Shown: one piece after another, positions 48,867 through 59,358 of the stretch | Position numbering within the stretch: position 1 is the first letter of the stretch | How the letters are laid out: every line of letters begins with the position of its first letter | NCBI GenBank assembly: GCA_037976565.1 | Contig: CP137675.1 | Span: 26,056,831 to 26,120,830 of the forward strand | Origin: Mesocentrotus franciscanus | Lineage: Eukaryota; Echinodermata; Echinoidea; Camarodonta; Strongylocentrotidae | Reading direction: 5' to 3' | DNA: 64,000 bases | Notes under the pieces: generated by a model | What the model was told of the DNA's origin: nothing | The model's database searches: none | Seen by the model: only the letters and a program-made list of their open reading frames with translations | Translations under genes and position numbers: made by a program

Positions 48867-50119
48867 TGAGTGACATGTGAAAGGAAGTTTGTATTATGAC
48901 TATGAGATTGGAGAGCCATTACCATGGAAACCGTGAATGAAGAGTACAATCAAATGTATTACATGTATGTGTAATAGATGAATGAGGAAACAAGCAAAGA
49001 CAAAAAAGATGGAATTAGGAATCCACATATTGATCCGAAGTAAAACATAACAAGTAAGTTTTCAAATGAGGAAAAGGGATGTTTATATATATATAAAATC
49101 ATATCTTTAAGAAGAAAAGAAAAGAAACTCCGAATAATCAAGTTGGCTTAACTTATGCTTTTTTTCCCGTTTCCCCGTTTTTGCAGCTTCAATAATTCTC
49201 AAGTTCTTGTATATAGAGTGAAACGATGGAAGGAAATAATAATAACCCCAAAAAAAGATAATATGTTAGAGAAGGAATTTAAATAGAGATCTATTATTTG
49301 AGAAAAAATTCTCTTTAAGAGTTATCATGTGACATAAGGTACATAATATCTTTATTATATACGTCAGGCGAATATATAATATAACCATTCGATATTCGGT
49401 CAATCAGCATAGTAAGACTAAATGTATGTACTTGTAACATGTATATGCCTATATTAAAGCTTTGCATTTACTGATTTAGATTCCTCCATACCGCACGCTT
49501 TTTGTATAGATGAGCCGCTACCACTTGTATCGTATTACCTAAGGATAATACATATATCTGTCTACAGGCTATGTTATAATACGTTGATCTGCATCTGTAT
49601 GCTTTGATCTTTAACTGGACTTGAAAAGAAATGATACTTGATACGTGAACAAATAATGCAACAAATTTCTTTGTAAACTTAGTGAGATACTAAATAAATA
49701 TAATAATGATGCCGTACTTAAGCACCGTAATAACTGACGTAAGTTGAACCGAATCAACATTCCATTTTGAATAAGGTAACAAATTATCCATATGTCTCAT
49801 TTTTTGTTTTGTATTACTGTTTCCCATTTTTATTTTCAATTGTATCAAATATTTTACATGTCAAATTCATGTGTAAACTAAACTCAATGATTCACATACG
49901 GCTATGATTACATGTTTTTAAGTGTAAAATGTAAAAATTTGACCTTACTCATGTTACTGTAAAAGCCCTATAATTGTTAGCATGTTTCAAGAGATGATAC
50001 GTCATTGAAATATGAAATTTAATGTAAGATTCAAATATAGCATGACTTAAACAAAATACTGTTGATCATTTATCATGGCACATGTCTGTTACATGCACTC
50101 ACTAAAAGAAATAGGAGAA

Positions 50120-50535
50120 AGAGAGAGAGATAGATAGAAAGAGAGAGAGAGGGCTTAGAGAGAAGGGAATGAAGTTTGTATGGGGATGTGTGTGTGTGTG
50201 TGTGTGTGGGTGTTTAAGAGAGAGAGAGAGAGAGAGGATTGAGGGAGGTAAAGTGTAAGCTCGGGTGGGTGTGTGTGGAAGAAAAGAGAAGAGAGTTGAA
50301 CAAAAGGTATGCGAGCGGATGAGGGTGTATGTGCGAGAGAGAGAGAGAGAGAGGGGAATTGAGGGAGGTAAAGTGTAAGCTTGGGTGGGTGTGTGTGTGT
50401 GAAAGAAAAAGAGAAGACAGTTGAACAAAAGATATGCGAGCGGATGAGGGTGTATGTTTGCGAGAGAGAGAGAGAGAGATACTGAGAGAGGGGTGGGGAG
50501 AGGGGGGAAAGGAGGAGGATAACGAAAGAGAGCGA
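50120..50535. repeat. GA/GT minisatellite, unit 3
   Basis: A roughly 120-bp unit (GA tract, ATTGAGGGAGGTAAAGTGTAAG, GTGTGT, GAACAAAAGGTATGCGAGCGG) occurs about three times, against once in unit 1 (27370-27480). Confidence 0.8.
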
Positions 50536-51239
50536 AAGAAAGAAAAAAAAACGGCCCTTTTGACGACAAAATAGTATTTTGTAAATAATATTTTAAGGAA
50601 ACCTTGAACCACCATGAGTTTGGTGTCATATGAAAGAAAATTAAATTATCTACATTTTGATACCTATTTCAACGAAATTAGGATTAATTAACATCGCAAA
50701 TTTAAGTAAAAAACATGATTTTTGGTGATTTTTTTCGAAATATTGAATTTTATCAAAAAAGATTATTTTCCATAAAGCAAAATCGGAGAAGTGAATTTTT
50801 TCATAACTTTCCAGGAATTCGCTTATGTACAAAGACAATATCCTGTGCAAGGGAGAGGTTTATATATCTTTTCAATAAAAAGTTATAGCAATCCAAAGTT
50901 ATTGATTTGATTTCCGCAAAAACAACAGTTTTGCCCACATGTGTATTAACTATATGCATATACGTGCATTAGTGTATTAAGGACCTGTTTGGTGTATTTA
51001 CATCGAGTTTTAAAGATAACTTTTAACTAAAACCTCTAATCACCATGTATTTGGTGTCAAAGATGGATAATTAAAATACCTTCATCCTGATATCAATTTC
51101 AATGAGTGATGTAGTGTGTGAAATATAAATGTTGAGCCAAAAAGATGCCTTATTGTAGATATTCCTCTGATTTTGGTCAGTATCTCGGTATATTGACTGG
51201 ACAAAAGTGATTAGACATTTAGTAGTGCAGAAAGTTTAG
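50536..51239. other. unassigned AT-rich spacer with a repeated module
   Basis: Two diverged modules near 50608 and 51033 share CACCATG.{1,3}TTTGGTGTCA and a following GATA.C.ATTTCAA. No ORF, RNA or known repeat is recognised. Confidence 0.45.
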
Positions 51240-54200
51240 AGGATTTGGAGCGCTGAGTGCAATCGATAAGTTCTTCTTCTGTCCTCTGGGATGTTTCAGG
51301 AAATGTGGACATTGGCAGTTGCCTCCCAATGTCAATGAAGGTGAACAAATCACCTGGAAGCGATGGACTCAGTGTTGAATTTTATAAATGCTTCAAACAT
51401 ATGGTAATTGACAGTCTGAATGAGGGTTACGACAAAAAAACAGTTGTCTTGCACACAAAGTCAAGCTATCCTTACTTTATTATATAAGAAAGGTTACAAA
51501 AATGTTTAAGATAATTGGCGACCTATTTCGCTGTTAAACATTGATTATAAACTTGCAGCTCGCATTCTTTCAATACGATTACAGAAAGTTATATACAAAC
51601 TTGTATCACAGGATCAGGCTGGTTTTTAAAAACTGCTCTGCAGCTGAATGTACCAGACTTATTCAGGATACTATTGATTATTGTCATTTGCAAACAAACC
51701 AGCTGTTATGATGTTCTTGGATTTCAAAAAAGCGTTCGATACCATTGATCATGTTTTTTTTATTGTCCTTGTTACTGGAACTTAAATTTAAAGATTCGTT
51801 TTTAAGATGGATTCAAACATTATATAATGGTGCTCATGTTGTGTTTTAAATTTTGGTTGGATATCCGAGAAATTCGCAATAGAAAGAGGCGTTAGGCAAG
51901 GCTGCCCACTTTCTCCCCTTTTATTTATAATCATTGCAGAGGTTTTAGCAAGTAAAATTGAACAAAACGCAAAAATAGAGGGAATCCAAGTCCCATACTT
52001 CAATGAAGACAAATCTGATTTTAAAGATATACGTATCGTTCAATATGCAGACGATACGACGATTATTACTAGATCTGTTCAATTTGTTAAAGAAATAATG
52101 AAAGAAGTAGAAATTTTTGGAGAACATGCGGGACCAAAAATTAACTGGACCAAATCAAATCTCATGAAACTTAATATAAGTGACAATGAAGTTGAAGAAT
52201 TATATTTTACCGAAGACCCTATAAAATGTCCTGGTATATATGTAGGTATAAATTCGTTTGACGTTCAAAATTTAAACTGGGAAAGTAAAGTACAGAAAAT
52301 AAAGAATACCTTGGATTTATGGAAAATGAGAAAACTGACATTGTACGGAAAAATTGTTGTGATTAAACATTTAGTTATGTCTCAGATAGTACATACTGCC
52401 ACGGCAGTTTCGATCCCTTCTAGAATAATTAAACGTATAAATAAACTGGCTTACACATTTTTATGGAGTTCTAAAAAAGAAAAGGTGAAACGAAACATCT
52501 GTCACAACCCCGAAGTAGAAGGGGGGTTGGGAATGATTGACTTAGAGTCGAAATGCCTGTCACTCCGTTTATCATGGATTTATAAGTATTTAAGAGGTGA
52601 ACAAAGTGCTTGGAAAATTTTGTTTAAATATTGGGGATTTGCCTCTTTGTTTGCATTTTAATTGCAAAAAGAGCGATATGTATCGTATTTGTAGAACAAA
52701 AACAATTGCCTAACTTTTATGTTGACATGTTTTGTTCTTGGGCTGAATTGAAATATATTGATATGTTTAAAGTAACAGATATTGAAAATGAAATGGTTTG
52801 GTATAATAGCAATATTAAAAATGGGAATGAGTTATTGTATTTTCCAAACTGGATAAGAAACAATATTCTTAAAGTGAAACAAGTCTTAGTAAACAGTATC
52901 TGGAAAGAAGTTGATTCCATTTGTATTAATTTTTAAGAAAATGAATTACTTTCCGCCTTCAAATTGGCAAAATTAAAAAGTGCATTCCCGAATGTTTGGT
53001 TGCAGAAGTTACGTAACAGGAGACAATATGTAAATAGTCCACCGTCTGCAGTGGAATCCTGTACAATAGAAATGGTAACAGGTGACTTCATTGATGTAGC
53101 GGGCATGAGAGCCAAAAACTATTATAATTTGATGTTAGAAAAAAATGAACAGGATCTGCCGTGCATTTATTTTTGGAACGCTTATTTTGATTTACCTAAT
53201 GAGTTTAACTGGAAGACGGTGCTTCATTATAAATTTTACTTTTTAAATTACAACAGAATTAAGCAGTTTAATTTCAAATTTATTCATAGAATATTACCCA
53301 GTAAAGACAATTAAAGGGCCCATGACATCGAAATACAAGTGTATTACTGTTGATGTGCAGCCCTGCATACATCTCATATTTTGAAATGTAAACTTCTGAA
53401 TTTGTTTCATAGATTTTTAAATATTTTTTGAAATATTTGTTTTTCAAACTTGCTAAGCTCCACCCCAAAAACCTCCAGATCTCATTCCCCTTGTGACATC
53501 ATCTGTCAGTCATCAATGAGCTAACTTGAGAAAGTGGCATGTAACTTTGCCGAAGTTGACCACCTGTTACAATACCACAAACAATAGCAACATATAAGTT
53601 GCTATGTCAGACATGTCAGACTAAACTAATATTCTAGAATAGACAATGGTATGTAATTTCCCAGCTTAGCACACGTTCATAATAGAATTGCATGCTTCCA
53701 TACATATGTACAATATACATCATCATTGCCTTTGTCTTCCTGGTGATGCTACAGCATGTCTGACATAGCAACTTATATGTTGCTATTGTATTACGTATTG
53801 TAACAGGTGGTCGACTTCGGCAAAGATACATACCACTTTCTCAAGTTGGCTCATTGATGACTGACAGATGATGTCACAAGGGGAATGAGATCTGGAGGTT
53901 TTGGGGTGGAGCTTAGCAAGTTTGAAAAACAAATATTTCAAAAAATATTTAAAAATCAATGAAACAAATTCAGAAGTTTACATATCAAAATATGAGATGT
54001 ATGCAGGACTGCACACCAACAGGAATACACTTGTATTTCGATGTCATGGGCCCTTTAATGTAAATGGAAGATTAAAAATAATAATCTATGTGATATCTGT
54101 AAGATCCCGGATACAACTAACCACCTTCTCCTGGCTTGTAAGAAGGTTTCGCTTTTTTGGAAGATTGTATCCAAATTAATCGATACTTTGTTTAATTTTA

Positions 54201-54605
54201 AAATCTTTTTGAACGAAAAAATGATTTTAATAGGTCATGAGATAGAGAGAAGAGAAATGAATCTTGTCAATCTTATCTTAAACTTTGCTCAGTTTATTAT
54301 CTATAGAAACTATATTAGAGAATGTTTTGGAAGTGAAAAGCACAGGATACATGCTGTATATTTGATAAAAGAATTAAAGGTAGAAATTCGCACCTATCTC
54401 GATATGAAATGTAATCAAAAGAAATTCGATACAAACGAAGTAACAAAAATATTTTCATTTTTTAGTTAGTGATTATGTCACATTAGTTTCATGTTTTGTA
54501 CTATATATAATATGTTACAATTGCATGAATTCTGTAAATAAACACTGTTGTAAATAGCTGTTATTTTATGATATGAACAAATAAAGTCCCTCGAAAGAGG
54601 ATAAA
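51240..54605 (+). pseudogene. L1/Tx1-like LINE, 5'-truncated, interrupted by E7
   Basis: Plus strand: NKSPGSDGLSVEFYKCF (about 51340), FLDFKKAFDTIDH, RGVRQGCPLSPLLFIIIAEV (about 51882-51945) and QYADDTTII (YADD at 52043-52054). A long open stretch follows (52098-52661, with LTLYGKIVVIKHLVMSQIVH), and then C-terminal parts, including a CxxC...H...C zinc-knuckle-like segment near 54088-54140. Several frameshifts separate the parts, and element E7 splits it at 53311. The 3' end is near AATAAAGTCCC (54581). Non-functional. Confidence 0.87.
53311..54058. mobile_element. E7: large palindromic TTAA element inside the LINE
   Basis: Arms of about 310 bp (53311-53625 and 53753-54058) are near-perfect reverse complements with ends TTAAAGGGCCCATGACATCG and a roughly 130-bp loop. 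TTAA at both ends fits a TTAA target duplication. With one TTAA removed the flanking LINE segments return to one reading frame, apart from an in-frame TAA. Both arms give the same 60-residue open frame, an artefact of the palindrome. Confidence 0.85.
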
Positions 54606-54619
54606 TAGAAAAAAAACAC

Positions 54620-54830
54620 CTAGGCATGTTATAATAAAAGCTCGGAATATCAGAAAACCATGTTTCTATAAGACCAATAACAGATGTACTCAAATCATTT
54701 CTGTCAACCAAACATTTTAACTTCTCTAAAATTCTTATTTGCTCTCCGTATATTGAAGTGCATGAGAGAAAAGGTGTCCTGAAATATTGAGGAGTCTATT
54801 TGATTTTCCGTAAAAAATAATAACTTGTTA
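54620..54830 (-). pseudogene. LINE endonuclease N-terminal remnant (CR1/L2-like)
   Basis: Minus-strand peptides FSLMHFNIRRANKNF and, after a frameshift, LSTSVIGLIETWFSD resemble the start of APE-type endonucleases (...LNIRSL.......IIALTETWL). Short and broken. Confidence 0.5.
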
Positions 54831-55681
54831 ATACAGAGGGATGTACATCATCACTAAGTTCAGAGCCATAATCCAACTTCTCATTATTCATATCCTATTC
54901 AAATTCATATCTTTTGTAACATATTCGTCAAACAATAAATCAGAATTAAAAAAGGAATCGTTTAAGAAACAAAATTCAGCTTGGAATTCTTCGTCACCTA
55001 ACGAAGAAAATGGAAAATTAAATTCTGTCATAACCATTGGAAGTAGAGTGTATGTGAGCTTGTAAATCGAGGGGGCGCCGCAAATCTCTCCGGTTTTTGC
55101 AAGTAGAAAAGTCGAACGGGGGAATAGAGAAAGTAGGGAAGGGTAAAGTGATAACAAAATATATTCAAATAACTAATATTGTATTCTAGTAAGTATGTAC
55201 AAATATCACAAAACAAGTAAATAACCGGAAGAGCAGAGAGCTGCTCAAATATTTTCTGATATCATCCGCTCTATTCCTGTACTCAATTTTTTCAAGTAAA
55301 TTTGACTGAACCTTAACCTCTTACATCTATTAATCGGTCGGAAAATCAAGCAAGAGACAAATAACGATCTCGCCTAATATATTAGTTCATTCTTTTCATG
55401 CTCTCATCCAAAAAGTGGAAAAATACGTCATTATGGCAAAAATGGACACTTGGCACGAATCGATTTTCATTTATGGTTAATTTTCTGTTTAATTAAGGAA
55501 AATAATCGAATATTAAAAGTGTGACCTTATTTTATCTTGAATCTGTTATCCTTGAATGAAGATTAATTATTCACTTGACATTTACATCTAAACTTGCATA
55601 AAATGTCTTGAAATCACTCTTTCTATCGCCCTCTCCCTCTTTCTGTTTCCTCATCTCTAGCTCGCTCAACCCCCTCTCTCC

Positions 55682-55727
<46 letters not shown>

Positions 55728-55884
55728 TTATCTTCTTTTGTTTGACTCACCTTATCGTTATTGAACCAGGTCTAATGAAAATTGGTGAAGACAATGGCAC
55801 AATAGTAAAAGTAAGTGCTATCTTCTTGCGTGGTTTTAATTAATTATAATGGCGACAACAAACACTTTTAATTACATCGCCCCC

Positions 55885-57180
55885 CATTGTGAAGGAAATC
55901 ATCCACGACCCTGGACGTGGTGCTCCCCTTGCCAGGATCCAGTTCCGTGACCCCTACAGATACAAGAAGCGTACTGAACTCATGATCGCACCAGAGGGCA
56001 TGTACACCGGACAGTTCATCTACTGTGGCAAACGTGCCACCCTGAACATCGGCAATGTACTCCTCGGCTCCATGCCTGAAGGAACAGTCATCTGCTCAGT
56101 AGAGGAGAAGGCAGGAGACAGGGGCAAGCTGGCTCGCTGCTCAGGTAACTACGCCACTGTGGTCTCCCACAACCCTGATACCAAGAAGTCCCGTATCAAG
56201 CTTCCCTCCGGCTCCAAGAAGGTCGTGCCCTCAGCCAACAGGGCCATGGTCGGAGTTGTTGCTGGTGGCGGACGTATCGACAAGCCCCTCCTGAAGGCTG
56301 GCCGTGCCTACTTCAAGTACAAGGTCAAGCGTAACTGCTGGCCCCGAGTGCGTGGTGTTGCTATGAACCCCGTTGACCATCCCCACGGTGGTGGTAACCA
56401 TCAACATATTGGTACGCCATCTACTGTCAGGAGGGACACCTCAGCTGGTCGCAAGGTCGGTCTGATCGCTGCCCGTCGTACCGGACGTCTGCGTGGAACC
56501 AAGAAGGTCAAGGACTCAAAGGAATAACCTGTAAATTAAGACAATATGACAAAGTAGTCAATAAAATGCCCCCAAAAATCAATGCAAGCAGTGTTGGCTT
56601 CCATCATTTGTGTTTCTCTCAGTAGGCCAATAGACCAGTTTACTTATATGTATTGAAATATTATTGGTGTTTCTTCTCAAAATACCTAATGATTCACTGA
56701 TGAATTCCTTTATGAATGGAATCCACCTTGCAGACAGTTTGTGCTTAGACATTTGCTCCTGCCTTTATTTCGTAAAAAATTAGGGTTAGGTTGCAGTTTG
56801 GTTTTAGGTTAGGTTTAGGGCTAGGTATAGCGATAGGTCCAGCACGTAAGTGGCATACCTGGGCCCTGTAACTCTAAGATATGTAATCAATAGCTAAATG
56901 GTAATGGCCAATCAAGATCATTGTTGCATGCACATATTGTTGACAAAGCTGACTAATAACCAATCGGAATCGTTATTTCAAATTTACAACCGATCAACAA
57001 ACCTTTGTGTTACTGGGCCATCAAGTACACAACCAATACTTTGCCTCCCCTCCTTTACAAAATCCTGGATCACACCAACGGAAGAAGAAGCATACCGGAG
57101 CTAATTTGTAAACAATCTGTTGACCTTCATTATTAATGTGATGGCCTACATGGAAATCCAAAAACAAAAAACAAACAAAA
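55885..57180 (+). pseudogene. RPL8: RPL8 (uL2) processed retrocopy, 5'-truncated
   Basis: An uninterrupted frame from [17 protein letters not shown] (55886) to TAA (56525-56527) matches cytosolic large-subunit ribosomal protein L8, with [48 protein letters not shown] and [13 protein letters not shown]. About the first 45 residues and the start codon are missing, and there are no introns. AATTACATCGCCCCC is duplicated at 55870-55884 and 57181-57195, and an A-rich tail (57159-57180) precedes the 3' copy. These are the marks of LINE-driven retrotransposition. AATAAA lies at 56560, but about 600 bp more was carried along. The frame has no stop or frameshift, so insertion seems recent. The first in-frame ATG is well inside (about 55982), so it probably makes no protein. 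Confidence 0.92.
56780..56830. repeat. short telomere-like tract inside the retrocopy 3' segment
   Basis: TTAGGGTTAGG, then TTTTAGGTTAGGTTTAGGG, lie downstream of the RPL8 polyadenylation signal within the transduced DNA. Confidence 0.7.
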
Positions 57181-58007
57181 AATTACATCGCCCCCTTGAT
57201 AGTGACTGAAGAAAAACTTAAGGTTTTTGACCCGTCCTGCATCTACGTAGTCAGAAAGGGTGTACAAGCATTTTCCATAAAAAAGAAAGAAAATCAGCGG
57301 TCAATATTTTACGCAGTCAGCTACAACCAGCTAGAAATAACATAACCATTATCATTATATTAGCTTCCTTTTTTTAAATATACATTTAAGCGAACATTTG
57401 AACAATTCTTGATTCATTCCTTCATGCAAAACATGACTGAAGTTCCCAGCATTACGACATAATTGCTACAGTCAATTATTCTTCAAGACTATTTCAAGGA
57501 TATTATTCTTACAAAAGGTGATACAACTGACACATTTACCTATTTTTGTGACATAAAATTGGCTAAATTTTTACCGACGAATCGCAATACTCTAAAAGGC
57601 TTTTTTCTCCGCTTGTCAATTTCATTTTTGGATGGTAAGTAATTATTAACATTGAATGTATCGTACGCTTGAAACTTGACGATTGTACGATTCAATTGTT
57701 TTTCTACTCCCAGCAGAAATCTGCATAAAGAAGTTAAGTTTTATACATCGAACATGAAAAAATGAAGCAAAATATTGTTTAGTTTCGATATAGAAAAGAT
57801 TACTTATCAGTTTTAGATAATGAATTTATTAGTTTATTTGTTTGTTTAAGCTTATACTTTCGCTTTTTATATATTCCACACTTTTTTCGCAAATTTGTCA
57901 CAGGTTTATATCCATGCATGTATATTAGCGCCAAGCAACAAAGTTTACCCTAAGGATCACTTTAAACGAAACCAAACCAAACGGCGAGCTCAACGAGGAA
58001 CATCAAA

Positions 58008-58154
58008 ATGGGGAATGCCGACAAAATGACACCGGACGATCTCGACGACGCAACGGTAACGGGGGCCGTGCACGTATTCGGCGGTGTGACCACGTTACAC
58101 GGGATAAGATACCTCCTCGGCCGCGGACACCTTTCGAGTGTACGGAACCTTTAA
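58008..58154 (+). pseudogene. truncated DEG/ENaC first exon (gutted copy C)
   Basis: ATG at 58008 opens a 48-codon frame: VHVFGGVTTLHGIRYLLGRG, matching gene D residues 15-34 including the HG gating motif, then SSVRNL and TAA at 58152. Similarity to gene D stops right after RGH, before TM1, so the exon is cut by a deletion that also removed all middle exons. A weak GTACGG donor at 58140 would leave phase 0, compatible with the last exon at 58470. Use of that donor is speculation. Confidence 0.8.
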
Positions 58155-58469
58155 GTTTGAATATGATATTTTTCTGTATAATGTCACTTTTCAGCATAGT
58201 GTGAATGATGAACACAAATTTTTGTAGTTCTTTCTGTTATTTGCGGAAGGGACTGTAAATGGATGCTGGCATACAGCTTAAAGATGAGTGACAACTTTGC
58301 ACACTTGTATCGGATAATGATGTAATCGGTCAATCTCAGTCACGAACTCATCGATTCTACTTGACTTGTGTATATCACGTCTATATTTCGAAAGCATTAA
58401 GATGCATGCAATTAAGACGACTACCGCCCGCCTTTTTTTCTTTTTGTTTCTCTCTCTCTCTCTCTCCAG

Positions 58470-58625
58470 ATCCCAAACATTCTTGGTAATTTGGGTGGAC
58501 TTATGGGCCTCTTCACTGGCATGTCGTTCATCAGTTTGTTTGAAGTCATTTTTCTGCTGCTACGAGTCACAATAATCACCAAATTCATCTTTGCCAATCG
58601 AATGAAGTCAATTGAAACACGATAA
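58470..58625 (+). pseudogene. DEG/ENaC last exon of gutted copy C
   Basis: CTCCAG acceptor after a CT tract. It encodes IPNILGNLGG, LMGLFTGMSFISLFEV and a diverged tail ending in TAA; it is one codon shorter than the gene A exon. The selectivity filter GMS is kept. Only the truncated first exon lies upstream. Confidence 0.87.
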
Positions 58626-58734
58626 TATATAGGGTTACCAAAGGTGGGAGAGCTCAGCTATCCCCCGCCCCCAACACACACACGCACACACGCGCACACA
58701 CACGAACACACAAATGTATCATTAATCATACTGT

Positions 58735-59050
58735 AATACATAGTTGAGTGGTTTAAATACTTGAATGGAGATGCGAAGATCGTGGGTTTAAACCCCGGCA
58801 TGGCAATTATGTATTTAAGCAATGCATTTTATATACATTGCTTCTCTCGACCCAGGTGTAAAGAGGGTACTTGTTTAGGATGCACACCTTCATGTGGTTG
58901 AATGGGTACGTGTGCGCACATGTGCGCTTGTAAAGTGGCGCCTGGCCGGAATATTCCCCTGAGAGCGGAGCGTGAGCACTTTCATTTGCGGATTAGCAAT
59001 TGAGTCCAATGACCGGGGTCAAAATAATTACAATGAAAAGCGCTTAAAAA
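58735..59050 (+). repeat. tRNA-derived SINE
   Basis: A tRNA-like head (TTGAGTGGTTTAAATA and GTGGGTTTAAACCCCGG) is followed by CTCTCGACCCAGGTGTAAAGAGGG, the core shared with the 17885 family, and a tail with AAAAGCGCTTAAAA. It shows no acceptor-stem pairing and is not a tRNA gene. Confidence 0.6.
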
Positions 59051-59291
59051 CGTACTATTAAGACTTATACAAATGTGACTATCACTGTCATACAGTGTAT
59101 AAAGTATTCAGTATTAAAATACTTCATTCCCATCGACTGTTATAATTATTCTCATCATTTTTTTCCATATTTCAAAGGATCAATTTTTCTATAATCATTC
59201 TTTACAGAGGGTCCTTTAGTTTCTAAGGGAGACCTATCATTTTGAATTCAACTCAATTCAGATTTCATTATTTCATTGTATATGTAAATGT

Positions 59292-59296
<5 letters not shown>

Positions 59297-59354
<58 letters not shown>
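59297..59354. repeat. TA/TG compound microsatellite
   Basis: (TA)n runs directly into (TG)n. Confidence 0.95.

Positions 59355-59358
<4 letters not shown>

Larger units (their letters stand above)
39310..50535. repeat. segmental duplication block Q, unit 3
   Basis: Starts inside the block (equivalent to 14608), so it lacks the channel last exon, and runs to the GA/GT tail. The left part carries E2 as in unit 1. From roughly 41100-41530 onward diagnostic differences match unit 2. Confidence 0.85.
55215..58007. repeat. block P copy 2: duplicated channel 5' flank with RPL8 insertion
   Basis: Colinear with 28930-30350, interrupted at 55885-57180 by the RPL8 retrocopy. It contains a TA repeat (55683-55726). 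It ends at the ATG of the truncated channel exon (58008), so it likely contains the ancestral promoter and 5' UTR. Confidence 0.75.

Noticed and set aside
53280..54179. Two near-identical 60-90 residue frames on opposite strands
   Set aside because: They are the two arms of the E7 palindrome.
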